A stretch of 64,000 bases of DNA from Paramacrobiotus metropolitanus (Eukaryota; Tardigrada; Eutardigrada; Parachela; Macrobiotidae): the NCBI RefSeq assembly GCF_019649055.1, contig NW_026570303.1, positions 62,001 to 126,000 on the forward strand. Direction: 5' to 3'. How positions within the stretch are numbered: position 1 is the stretch's first letter; every line of letters begins with the position of its first letter. A model generated the notes under the pieces. That model made no database searches. It was not told the origin of the DNA and saw nothing but the letters and a program-made list of their open reading frames with translations. Of the stretch, positions 44,544 to 56,954 are shown piece after piece. Both the position numbers and the translations under genes were made by a program.

Positions 44544-47500
44544 ATGAACAGCCAGTTTACCATCGGTATCGACCTTGGCACGACGTTTTCCTGCGTCGCC
44601 GTGCGTCGTCAGAATGAAGCCTTGGAGGTGATCGCCAACGAGCACGGTCAGCGCGTCACACCCAGCTGCGTGGCTTTCGAGGAGGGTCAACACACGGTGG
44701 GAATCGAAGCCCGTAACAACAGCTATCTCCGCCCGGCTAACACCGTCTTTGCCATTAAACGCATCATCGGACGACGCACCGACGAACCGGAAGTCCAGCA
44801 GTACCGCTCCAAATGGCCCTTCAAAGTCCTCGCGTCGTCCAACGGCCTCCCGGAGGTGGAGATCACGGATATCCAACATGTCAACAACGAAACACGGACC
44901 GTCGTCAGCCGTTACACACCGGAGGACATCAGCGCCTTCGTCCTGGAGAAGATGAAGGCCATTGCCGAAGATTACCTGGGCAACGGTGCCGACAATATCG
45001 TCCTGCACGCGGTCATCACGGTGCCGGCGAATTTCAATGACGCCCAGCGGCGGGCTACCGTGGCAGCCGGGGTAAAGGCGGGGCTGAAGGTTTTGGCAGT
45101 GGTCAACGAACCGACAGCGGCGGCTGTCGCCTACGGGCTGGATAAGCTGAACCAGTCCCAGACAATTCTGGTATTCGACCTGGGCGGTGGGACCCTGGAC
45201 GTCTCCATCCTACGAATTGAAAACGGTCGGAACTTCAACGTCCTGTCGACCTCCGGCGACTCCAACCTGGGAGGGGAGGACTTCGACGAACGCCTACTGG
45301 AATACTGCGTCTCCGAGTTTGAAAGTAAGAATAGCGTGACAATCGATCGCAAGAGTCCCAGCGTCGCCCGTCTGCGCTTGCGAGTGGAGGAGGCCAAGAA
45401 GGGTCTCGTCAATGAGAACTCGAAAGCGGTGGTGGTTCTGGACGCATTCCACGGCGAGCACCACCTTCGGGAAATCATTACCAAAAGAAAATTCGATGAA
45501 TTGTGTGAGGACCTGTTTACGAAGACCCTGGAGCCGGTCGAGGAAGCCCTACGCCGCGCGGACCTGGAGAAAAGCGACATCGACCAGGTAGTTTTGGTCG
45601 GCGGGTGTTCTCGCATTCCGCGTATCCGAGAGCAACTATCGGTATATTTCTCGGACCAGAAAATCAATAAGGATATCAATGCCGACGAAGCCATTGCCTA
45701 CGGAGCCGCCGTCCTGGCGCACCAGTTATTGAATGACGCCACCGGAAATGCCAACACCGGCATCCAGTTTAGCGACGTTACTCCCTTCTCACTTGGCACG
45801 GAAGTGGCGGGAGGTTTCATGGCGGTGCTGATTCCCCAGAACACCCGCATCCCGGCCCGGGAAACCCGGGAGTTCACTACCGAGCGCGACCATGTCTGGT
45901 ACGTTAATATCCCGATCTACGAAGGTGAAGGGAACAAGGTGCGGGAAAACCGATTGCTGGGGAAGTTTCGCTTTGGGGATTACAAACGCGGACCGGCCGG
46001 CGAGCCACAAATCGATGTGACCTTTGAGTATGACCGTTCAGGAATCGTCCATGTCACTGCCGTCGACCGGCGCACTGGACGCTCTGCTGACGTGCAGGTC
46101 AACCGCCAAGGGGTGCCGGATGAGCGTCCTGACAGCGATAGCGATGATTCATCTGGTAAGTAATTCTTTCGATCACTTGCAACAAAATATCGTCGAATTC
46201 GAAAATTATATACCCTAATTCTGTACAAAAATTTGGTCGCTGTCTCGTTGTTTGATATGCGTTTTCTTGTAGAGGAGGAAGCCGATGAGGATCCCAACGC
46301 CGATGATGACCGGCAGAGCCAAGAAAATCAGGTTCGTCCACAATTTATCGAAATCGTTCCTTCGTTGTATCATTCGATTTAATCTTGTGGAGTTGCAGGA
46401 AAATGAAGATCCGGATTCGGAAGAGGAGCTTAGCGAGGTTTTTATGAGTAAGTACATAGATCTTACCAGTAGGCATATCGCCGGACGTGTATGTGCACTG
46501 TATTTTTTTATGGTCTTTAGGAGGATTTTTGCGGTTTTTGGCGGGATGTTTGGAGGAAGAGTTCAACTTTCCCCAGGTCAGCAGCACCCTCCCGGCACCC
46601 GTCACGGAATTTATTAACCGTTTTGTGGCCCGCCGAGCTGACCGACCGGAGCTGCAGTTGTCCAGTATCGATAAGGCTTTCGATGGGCTCCTCCGGCATT
46701 TCCATCATGCCGGCCGCGACGCACTGGCTTCCGTTCTTAAAATCAATTACCAACAGTAAGCTTACACTTGCCGGTTTTTGCGCTGACCGGGACAGTAATA
46801 GTCAAAGAAACCATTTTTATAAAAACATGAAACAACAAAAGAATACCTGGCTCGAACAAATCAAGCAAATCTTTATCAAAAACTATGCTCATAAATTTGG
46901 TTTGTTAACAAATTTATAAACAGATCTAACCTTATAATTTTTAATTATGTATTTTGTTTCTTACAACAAACAGCATCAATTGTATAAACTTTGTACCTGA
47001 AACATTCATTTAATTTTTGTTACCTTGCAGAGGAATTGACCGCGGTGGCGTCTCTCGTGACGTTACCCAGGCCGCCTGGGACCAGGCCAAAGACTTCCGG
47101 CACGCGGGTGTCCGCGTTTTCGAAGGCGAACCCTTTAAGACCGTCACCAGCCAACCGGTGGAAGACTGGGTGCTGCGATCCATCGGCAAGTTCCTCTTCG
47201 CTTCCATAGTCCACGGCTACGCCTGGCCCAGTTGGTTGGATAGCTCCATGTTCTACTACATGGTCGACGTGCCCGTTGACCCTGAGCATGCCGCTCTGGT
47301 TAACGCCACCGTGGCGGACCTGCTGGTGGCTGTTGATCAGTCAACCGCCACCGGGAATTTCCGGCGGCCATTCCCGATCTGTTTGCATGGATGGAGCATC
47401 ATGATTTGCAGGTAACTAGCGACCGCTTTCCCGTTCTCTCTTTCTTCTTTCTATTTGACGTAAAGTATGTAGTATGGGTTCGTGGAAAAATTTGAAATAT

Positions 47501-48326
47501 AAATCATATTAACAGGCTTCCATATGGAAGGATAAAAACAAGGAAGATCTGAAAAAGGAAATCGTCAAATACGAACTGTACACGCGCCGCCGGGGAAATA
47601 TTCTTCTTATTCGCGAGGGCTTCAACCAGGATAATTTTTTGGAGGTACTTTAACACATAATGCCAGGTGTTGCAGTGTTCTGTATATCTTTACAAACACA
47701 CTACAGAAACGATTGAATTTCGAAGTTGCGATTCGTGCCAGTTGCCCATTATTATGCTTAGGTTATCCGCGATCCAGCCATACTGCAAAGTTTAATGGAA
47801 TCGCTGTGCCGCATCGTCACCAGCGCCGACGACATTCTCCGCGAGCTGAGCCTGCCGCGACACTCCGACGAATACCGCGACAAAGAGCAGATCGCCGTCA
47901 CGCATTTTGTTAAATACATCCAGACGGCTACTGTCGACGAGCGACGAGCCCTGATGACCTTCATTACAGGTTTTACACGGATACCGTTGCCGAAGAAAAT
48001 TGAAGTGAGTTACTGTAGAATAACTGTACTACAACCGGCTTTGGGCGAACTTTGGCAGCATATGTGATTCTGCTAACACGCTAACTATAAAAACTAAAGA
48101 AATTGAAAACGCTCTGCACCGCTTTGTATAATTCACTATTGGCTTTGCGTTGATGCAGATTGTCTTCCAAGACTCGGAGGAGCCCCGACTACCGGAGGTG
48201 CACACGTGTGGACCGCAGATCCGTCTCGGAATTCACTATGGCACTGGGCCCTCTGGTTATGCGCAGTTCAAGAAGGACTTAGCCACGTCTGTCACTGCCA
48301 GCCGGCACCAGTTCGGGATGCAGTAG
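44544..48326 (+). CDS. HSP70-HECT E3 ubiquitin ligase fusion protein (one apparent frameshift)
   Basis: Eight exons: 44544-46155, 46273-46331, 46399-46447, 46521-46755, 47031-47411, 47516-47644, 47762-48004 and 48159-48326. Exon 1 is a complete HSP70 ATPase (GIDLGTTFSCVAV, FAIKRIIGRR, NEPTAAAVAYGLD, DLGGGTLDVS, GGCSRIPRIRE) and beta substrate domain. It splices (TCTG|GTAAGT) into acidic exons 2-3, then a helical exon 4, and then a HECT domain. That starts at QQGIDRGGVSRDV, includes SIVHGYAWP (N-lobe), and ends TGFTRIPLPK...LPEVHTCGPQIRL...FGMQ with the thioester Cys at 48207-48209. All junction phases match. Within exon 5 the frame must shift by -1 around 47330-47355 to reach FPAAIPDLFAWMEHH; the exon sum is 3n-1, confirming one missing base. 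The expected product is ~958 aa, a chaperone that could ubiquitinate its own clients. Confidence 0.75.
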
Positions 48327-49172
48327 TACCGCGCACATCGTTAACAGACTCCGTATATCGTTGCCGTTGTTTCGTTCTCCAACCTGGTCGACGTTTGTCT
48401 TGCAACAAAAAGCAACAGTTAGCGCGCTTACGGTCAGTTTACGACTGGCGATCTCGAAATCGGACACGACGGTTGCACGCGTGATGATCAATTTTGTGTA
48501 CCCGTGACGTACAACTTTGCTATTAATAGTGTTTCATTTTAATACAACTATATGCTCATTGCTCAACACAATCTGTTTAGAATTATTTTGTTGTATAAAA
48601 AAACAGGAAGTTTTGTTATCGAGCCTAGACTCTGCGTGCACCGTTTATAGCGAATGAAATTCAATGAACACTTAATCGTGTTGGTGTTTTGTAAACTTCT
48701 ACGCCGTTTTAAGGGCATGGAACGAATGAAGTTCAAAGCTTTTTGGAATCGCGACAACACCATGTACGGACAACGGTTTGCAAATACAAATCTCGGATTT
48801 ATCGTAACTTCACTGACCATTTGGTAGGTTTACCGCAATTTTAGTAGCGTTTGCTTACAGTAATATCGACCAGTGATATCAGTATCAAAACATTTTGAAG
48901 GCAGTGCATCGATGCTTTCCCGGTGAAAACGATGTGCAAAAGTAGTTCACTGATCATAAAATAAGAGTATGTTTTGTAGAAATTATCGAAAGATACACAG
49001 CTCAGGTCAAAAATTCGGCGAACAAAGATCCGGCATTCCCGGTGGCTGTTTTTCCAAAAGCATATTAAGCATAGTATCCAAAGCAAAAAATCCCAAAAAC
49101 CTAGAATAAGGCAAAATATCACGGAAATAATTGCAGTATTTTCACCATAATTGTAGTAGTTTACTTCATTAA
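48327..49172. other. Convergent 3' region, HSP70-HECT / SLC5
   Basis: A minus-strand hydrophobic open stretch at 49122-48841 (FCLILGFWDFLLWILCLICFW) could be a last transmembrane exon of the SLC5 gene if a GC-type donor near 49185 is used. Otherwise no gene is seen. Confidence 0.35.
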
Positions 49173-52100
49173 TTAACTTGCCATAAGAAAGAATGCCGCA
49201 ACCGTTGAAGCGCGCTTCATAACAATATTCTCGTTTAATTCCGTAATTCGTTGCTCATGTTGCTGTATTTCCGCTGTGGAAAGTGGCGTTGAAATATGCT
49301 CCGTGATGCAACAGATGACACCGCATTTTTGGATCCAGGTTTTTGGTTCTTCTACCGTATTCATACAAGTTTATGTTAACGCTGTCAACTTCTCATGATT
49401 ATACAGAGTACACTCTCATAGTACTGCATCTGGAAAGCCGAAATGTTGTACCTTCTGTCTCCACCATATCCATGTCGATTTTACCAATATTGGTATCCGA
49501 ATTGTCAGTCTCATAACCTCTGTCCATGGGATTATGCCGGGTTAAAAACGTCACGCGAGCAAGCTGAAAATATTAAGAGATCAGTGAAATTACAGTACAT
49601 TTGCGGATTTTCGGAAACTGGAAATAAAATAGTGCAGTATATGTACAATACGAGTAGGTACGAAGTAACGCGCACAGGGTTTGTGACGCACAATGATAAT
49701 ATAAAGCATCGAATAAGAAAAAAACGGTAAATCATTTACTCGAACGCTGTTTTTGTAAACAAACGGATTATAAATTAAGTTAAATTAAATTTATAAATTA
49801 TGTATTGGTATTTGTGTACAAATACATAATTTATATTAATTATGTATTTGTATCGGCTATGTATATGTAGGATGTATGACTCTATAATACAGCTTTACAC
49901 AGCTAATTCAGTTGTTTAAGCGCGCAGTATGTCATAATTATGGGATGCACTAACGCATCGTATTAAATACGATGCGTTAGTGCATTTTGTAATTTTCGTA
50001 CATAATTATAGATAGTATAGAAGTACTTCAATGTATATCAAGTGCACAGTCCAATACTGAACATACGTACTGGTCGTGGGTCCTGCGATTCGGTGAGAAG
50101 GCTGATCGAAACAATGACGAAAACGCACAACAGAAAAAGTATTATTCCAAAATGCAGGTAATGGATATTTCTTATTATGCTTGGACGACGGTCGATTTCC
50201 CCACATGGCACACTCGGATATACGAAAAACTCCAGAATAAAACGCACAATTCCTATTATGAGTCCAACTATCAATCCCCAGAACGCTCCCTGTTACAAAA
50301 TGTTGACATAAGGTTTCTTTTTATCGTGTTTCAGATACGATAAAGTACAGATACAGATAGAATTACTTTCTCGTTAATTCTTGTAGTAAAGACTCCCAGG
50401 AAGTATACGGATGCAATTGGAGGTGCCAAGTAGGAAGTGATGGACTGACTGTAATGGATGAGCTGAGATTTCTGCGTAGCTTTTATAACCGGCACCTGTC
50501 AAAGAAAACCATTGTATGAGTACTTCAAAGTCAAGTTTTAATATATTCCGGTCACTTTGCTGTACTTCGAGATCTTTACGTTTTCGTAAACTGGTCAGGC
50601 CCATCTATAGCGCGCTCTTTGAGTAGCCGCCGATCGCGTGCGCGCTTCTGCGTACTCTGTATGTAGTTCGAGTTAAGTAATCTTGTTTGTTTCTTTATGA
50701 AAACCTACTGATGATCTGTATAGTGTATGAGCAAAATTTTGCGAGCAAAGTATTTTACTAATGAAGCCATTATTTCTGAAAACATCGTTGTGCTTAAAAA
50801 TTAGGATTTACTCGTACTTAGAATTAGTGAATGACCAATTATGAAAAGATATGTACGTGGAACATGATAAAATGAGGAAATTTGAAAATAATATTAATGC
50901 AACAGTAAGTCATGACTCTTAATGTCACAACAAATTCAAGACTAAACACCATTCGAATTAAACTTAATATGACAACGAATTCAAATATTTGCAGAATGAC
51001 CATACCCACAGAAATGACACCACAATCATGACCCCGGTTATAATCCTGCAAGCACAAGCTATGATTACGAGTAATAAGTCTGCTCGCGTTTGTATTCAGT
51101 AATTTCACCCATTTAAGTGTATTTGTTAACTGGCTACGCAGAAGACTCCACAAAGTCTGCTTAACATTTTTCTTATTATTTCGTTATTAAATGTGTATTT
51201 AGTGTTGATGCTTGCCTTCCAACGATAACTAACTCGGTTTCCGAGGCGGTCTTGCGAAAACTCTTCCATATATCGATGGTGAATATAGCGGAGCTGCTGT
51301 TAAAAATGGAGGTTAAAGAGCTCATCAATGCTGCCATCATAACCGCCAGCATTAATCCTCTTAAACCTGCATTTAAAAAAGTAATTTCTGTATTGTACAT
51401 GGAGTTGGAAGAAGAAATGCCCGGCGCAAAATACCGTGCGGCATCAGTTCCAGTACGATCTTAGGATAAGCAATGTTGGTGCATCCTAACTTGGATCCAC
51501 ACACGCGTTCACAGATGTCGGGATTTACGCAAGCTACGTCGTCTGCATTAGAAGGACATGATTAACTGAATGGGCAATATCTGTAGTTCCCATGTAGTTG
51601 TGGTGATCATACTGCAGAAGTATACCGTACCTATAACTATGCTGCGTACAGATACCACTATGTAACTGTGTACAACGATTCATGCTCTAATTTTGGTTTA
51701 TGCCGTATTATAATTATACGGCTTATACAGAAGAAATCTAAATGCAAAATTAGAACATTAATGCTGCACATGTGCTACTACGACCGCTTTCCTTTTAGTG
51801 GCGATAAAATAAACAAGTGGTTTTCTATGACCTGGAAATAATACTCGTGCCGCCATTCCTGGAAATACCATGAAAAACATCGGCAGCAGCTTCAGATAAC
51901 CGCCAATTACACAAGAAGCTTTGGCGTGGGAAACATTTTTGCTGGCCAAAACACGCTGGACAATGACTTGATCGGAACACCAGAACCTATTATGACAGTA
52001 AAATTAAGATGTTCACAGTATTGTACATGCTTACATGTCCTTAAGTCTGTCGGAGTGCTGAGCAAAATAAGTTATGTCACAAAATTTAATTACTGAAAGC

Positions 52101-54539
52101 AAAATTAAAGTAATAAAAGTTCGCAATGCGTAATGTTTTCGCATATCGCTAGCTGTCAGTGACCTAATCTAATAAGATTTAATTTAGTTACCAAATGGAT
52201 GATATAGAGAGTCCGAACACTATTCCCGGCCACGGCACTTCAGCATCCTGCGGATCGCGTAGTAAGTGCAGGAAGTTCTCAGGAACCTGAGCGCATTCAG
52301 TTCGGTTAGGCCAGATTTCTGCCGGCTTGGCGAGAGGGAATTTCGTGATTAGCGACTGGTAGCCCCAACTTTCACCATTACAACGATTAAAAGGGCCAAA
52401 GCTCCCGCCAACACTATATGCCAAAAGTAACGACTACAGATACATCTAGTTTACGCTAAAATACACGTGATGTTTTAAGTAATTACATTAAAAGCTTTCT
52501 ATCTCTTACTAATCACACATTGCACGAAATCGGTCCATATAACGGCGCCTAAACCACCTGAAACGAGCAGAATAATTTTACTACCTTCGATATCAGTTAG
52601 TTCGGAGGTCGGACGTGTTCCTGTACGGATGCATGTATACTGCTGCACACTGTGCAAGACATGGAGAAAATATTCTGTTATAAGAAATTTCACGTACCGT
52701 AAATCGTAAAAACTGCCGCAATAAACAGCAAAATGGCTGTACTCAAATATAAATTCCACTGCAACGACTGCTCAATAAAAATTGCTCCCGCAAATAAATC
52801 AGCCTGGAAAGGTTCGGTAAGTCTGATTAGTAAGCGAGCTCTCATTTCTTTTTACATGAGTAAAATTTAGTAATTCTTATCTTCCCGTGCTTAACTGTAA
52901 ATTTGCAACTTTCGAGCCATAGAAGTACAGGTAATTATGACAATATTAGCCTCAATATTTCACAGTTTATGCGTAGACGCGTAACTGACAGAGGTAATAG
53001 CGACTAACGAGTAACAGATAGAGGTACTAAAATGAGTAAATGTTAAGCTAGTTAATTATAACCACTGACTCAGTAATCGCAGTAACTGCTAATTAAAAAA
53101 ATGAATCAGTTATCTACTGTACCGACACTTACCGAAATCTTTGTAAATACATAGAGAAATAGCGTTTGCACCGCTAAGAATATCTGAATCCGTCGACCCC
53201 CGTAACGCCTTTGTAGATACTCTGGCATAGTGTAAATCTGTAAATAAGATAAGTTTTTCCTCGTAATGACACAGAATTATTAAGCGAATACAGCGGATGA
53301 GAAGCACTTACTCCGGCAGCGATGTAAACCGGCACAAAAATCCATCCCAAGATCAATGTTATAAAAACAGTCTGCAATTCAGACAATATCTAGCCAATCT
53401 ATAAAGGTCAAATGTGCGCCGTCATAGAGCTACGGCTCAAAAGAATTAAACAGGCCGCTGCGGGTTTTAAAAGTTAGAGGCTGGAAAGACAGAGTATGAT
53501 GATTCCTACATTAAGCTCATAGGCCGCTATCCCGATCCCTGTGGCAGCGCCGCTCCCAGCTGAAAATTCCCTCAATTTAAACATCGATTTTATTCAGCAC
53601 CATCTTCATTTACTTCATGATCAACATAATATTATTATTTCCTGAAATTCTAATTTGGCACGGAAATTGTACGGGTAATACAGTATACCAAGCCCTATGA
53701 AGTGACCAGATCCGATGTTGGAAGCAAAAAGTGAAGTTCCCACCTGCATTTTGCAACGGAATGAAAATCACAGCATGAAACCATATCACCCTATCATTAT
53801 TTTGTTAGTAAACCAACTGCATTCATTTGTTCATTATCATATACAGTAGTTGTACAAATACAGTACTAACATCTCTTTATAAACGAGGATACTAAAGGAT
53901 CGATGTCACTTTTCTCAAACCGAAAATATGCAAATTTGCTTTTAATTAACTGATACAGCAAATTATTGTTGGTACCAGTATAAAGTTCATGCTCCTTCCA
54001 GCCAAAAAATAGTCTGATACAGATCCAGATCGGACGGTTCGTCGAGAGGACTACAAAAAGTTTGCCCATCAACAGAATTTCGTATTATTTTAGTCATTTT
54101 GATAAACTTGTAATTGCTTCCTGTACAGATACTATGGTTCAATTTTCAGTAGTCTAAATCTTAAGAAACTTAATATGATGATACGAGTAAGTTGTCCAGG
54201 TCAAAACACTTTGCGCCGACCTCGTAAAAAGCGCACGATTAGCACGATAACATTCGTAACATCTACAAAGTGCAGGAGCACTAGCTGCAGTTTGTTAACT
54301 GGTACCAATTAATTATAAAGTTACGCCATACTACAAGTACCTTAGGGATGATCTATAGCAGTATTGCACAATGCAGATTCCAAACAGACGCCAACCTGTT
54401 GGCTGTTTAAACTGGTAACCTGGTAATAAATACTTACCCAAATCCCGACAGCCAAAACCAACACAAAATAGCAGGTAATAACAACGCCATCCCCCCAGTG
54501 TAACGGTGAATCCTGAGTGTTCTGATACGTAGAGATCAT
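49173..54539 (-). CDS. SLC5A: SLC5-family sodium/solute symporter (SGLT-like)
   Basis: Plasma-membrane sodium-coupled transporter, probably for a sugar or polyol. Exons read: 54539-54438, 54050-53976, 53743-53689, 53559-53510, 53371-53312, 53237-53133, 52803-52698, 52557-~52510, 52433-52192, 51986-51832, 51542-51435, 51366-51216, 51045-51006, 50495-50367 and 50289-50071, then a poorly resolved C-terminus. Signature segments run in SGLT order: [145 protein letters not shown] and [14 protein letters not shown]. The junction between exons 8 and 9 does not close in frame. The exon ending at 51216 uses a GC donor. Substrate is not predictable. Confidence 0.88.
49791..49833. repeat. AT-rich inverted repeat in SLC5 3' region
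   Basis: ATAAATTATGTATT and its inverse flank a palindromic core (TATTTGTGTACAAATA). It lies inside a 100-nt run of related TAAATTA/TGTATTTG motifs. Confidence 0.5.
49945..49985. repeat. Near-perfect 41-nt palindrome
   Basis: Twenty-base arms, ATGCACTAACGCATCGTATT and its exact reverse complement, are separated by a single A. Further out, CATAATTAT-type sequence recurs on both sides (49932 and ~50001), so the element may be longer. It lies between the C-terminal exons of the SLC5 gene. Confidence 0.85.
51687..51755. repeat. Small terminal-inverted-repeat element in SLC5 intron
   Basis: CTAATTTTG near 51687 and CAAAATTAG near 51745 bracket a 21-nt near-palindrome, GCCGTATTATAATTATACGGC (51702-51722). 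It lies between the SLC5 exons ending at 51832 and starting at 51542. Size and structure resemble a miniature inverted-repeat element. Confidence 0.5.
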
Positions 54540-56954
54540 TTTTCGTAGCTGAGTTATTCTGTGTGCACAGACGGGAAAAGCAGAACCGAGAGCTTGAAAG
54601 AAATATCAAAAGCTTGATATAAAGCTGAATAAAATGAAGTAACTCTTTGGTACCCAGGTCACTACAAACTTTTGCAAGACACAAAAAAATACCGGAGTTT
54701 CGAGTATAAAATGCCTTGACGCACCCGTTGTAAATTGGATTAAATAAATAGTACTTTCTGAAAAGAATGGGTATGGATTTCTCGTTTCCCCATGAACTGC
54801 CATGCGATATGACTGCAAACCAGCTAAGGATTAAGTACTTAATATTAGGGTTTACGATATAACGCGCAGAAAAGTTCACGGCCGGGTCGGGATCATAAAA
54901 CCGGGATAGTTGTTGTTGACCATAAAATTGTTTTGATCATTAATTCCGCTGGTGATAATCAGCCGATAAACCTCGCCGGTTTTATGGTTAACATGTTCCC
55001 TGGACGTGCCCCAGTGTTAAAAGACATGAAGATTCTGTGTATGTACTGTGTGCATACGGGCTTTGTATTGTATGTACATGTTCGCCTTCTCTAGAAGTAG
55101 TTCACTGTAGTTATGTAGGTATACCATAGAGTATTCTAATTTCCAATACGTAATTAGGTATGTAGCTAACACGGCGTACAATTTTCTCGTACACGAGACT
55201 GTACGTTTCGTTCCCGAAATCAACAAGAAAGCCGCGATGCTTACGTTCGTCGTTTGCTAATATCACCAACCGTAAATTTGATGGAAAGGACCTTGGTGTG
55301 CTTAGGAAGCTTACTACCGATTTGACCCCAATTTTGTATGTACCTTGACATTAAAGTCATGCTGGATTCAAATATTGTACGAGTATCAGTCAAAGTACAC
55401 TATGCACCAGGAAAAGTTTCCAGGAAAGATCAGAGATTTGGACTGCTGTGTATCCCAATGTAATTCGTTTTCTGCATAAATACCTAATTCTGAAGTTTGT
55501 GTAACAAACAAATAGGATGAATCCGTACAAGTACGAAGCACAGTAACGGAATGACCAAACCCACAAACGTCGCGATTTTTTGACGCGCAAATCAGATATA
55601 GTTTTTACGTAAGTATGTCTTTTATATAACGGTCGCGGTACATAGTAGATTATAATGAAGGTGAACACAGAGAAAACAAATGCCGATAAAGAAAACAAAT
55701 GCCAATAATCGATAGCCCATTCCCTCTGATTTTGACGGTCTCTGTCGGAAAAAGAGGTCTTTTGGCCATGGTTAGCTGGGCGTGGTCGCAACGTACGCGT
55801 CAATTGAACCAGCAAATTGCCCGGAGCTGCTGCCAAATCCTCTGGAACGCGAATCGTTTACAGCATGCCTGGGAGACCCCGAGGTATAATCCCGCACCGG
55901 CAGCGTTAGAAATACGTCCCAAATGGGATGGAACGTAAAGAGCCTTGTGTACCGCATCGGCCGCGACATCTGGCAGTCCGTATCAACGCACGCACCACCA
56001 CCGGTAATGGCAGTGGCTAACCATGGTCCCAGTCTCCCAGAGGATCAAGATAATGACGTCCGGGCGTTCCCTGTCTGCGATCGATAAACCTTTTGAGCCG
56101 TTCTGGAAAGAAAGTACAGCGCACTTATTTATCGGATCATGCAACTGAATGAACAAACGATCGAATGGATTCAAGATTACAGCGTGACGTGCAAACCGCA
56201 GAACTAGAAACATAAGTTTTTTATGGGGCAACAGGCCATAAAAAAGTTATATTTTAACCTATCAAAAAATGTTTGCATTACGCGCATACTGAAGTTTTTT
56301 ATTAGTTGAGGCATCAACAAAGTGTGCTTAGCACCCTGAAGACAGTAAAATCATAAGAAAATACAAGTTATACCATCGATCATATTTGAAATACCATCAA
56401 TTGACCATCGGTTGTATTTGTTTGAACTTTGAAGAGCGCTCCATTAATAACTTTTTTTAGTCGGATAATAGATTCCTCCAATTTTTTGGCATTGACTTCG
56501 ATTATTAAAGGTTGTCAGTTATCACGCGCTTCTATCTGTACGAAATATAACAGCGGAATGTTATCCAGTGCGATAATGGGTGGTAAGTCACCATTGGTGC
56601 TGTGGTGGGTTTCTTGGTAACTGCAATCGGTAGCTTATCTAATCTGTTCCGGGGAAAGAACGAAGCATGCCATCACTGCAGGTACACCTACGCACAAAAT
56701 CGGTGAATTTGTGATAAACATTAGGTTCCAAACATTATTACTAATACCGTACCATAGATTTCGAAGTTCTGTTCAGAAAGCATTTAAGGGCAACATTACT
56801 GGACTGCATGCTGTTACGGTACGCTATACTGTAATTGCAGAACGTATTGAGCCTCTCCAAACAATCCATCGGATGAAGCCATTGCACAACACCGAGGTCT
56901 TTTGTCCACTAAGCACTCCGTTCTTTTACGGTGGCATATTGCGGAAAATTTGTC
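54540..56954. other. Intergenic, no confident gene
   Basis: It separates the SLC5 gene (minus) from the kinase-Kelch locus (plus). A minus-strand open stretch near 55836-55640 has a hydrophobic segment (HLFSLSAFVFSVFTFIIIYYV) preceded by a basic region and could be a membrane-protein exon. I could not join it to other exons or to a family. Confidence 0.35.

Noticed and set aside
44346-45008. Minus-strand 220-codon open frame opposite the HSP70-HECT start
   Set aside because: Antisense shadow of the conserved HSP70 coding region. Similar shadows occur opposite HSP70 A and B.
55390-55836. Possible membrane protein exon on the minus strand
   Set aside because: Only one hydrophobic segment, no family match, and neighbouring frames could not be spliced into a consistent gene.
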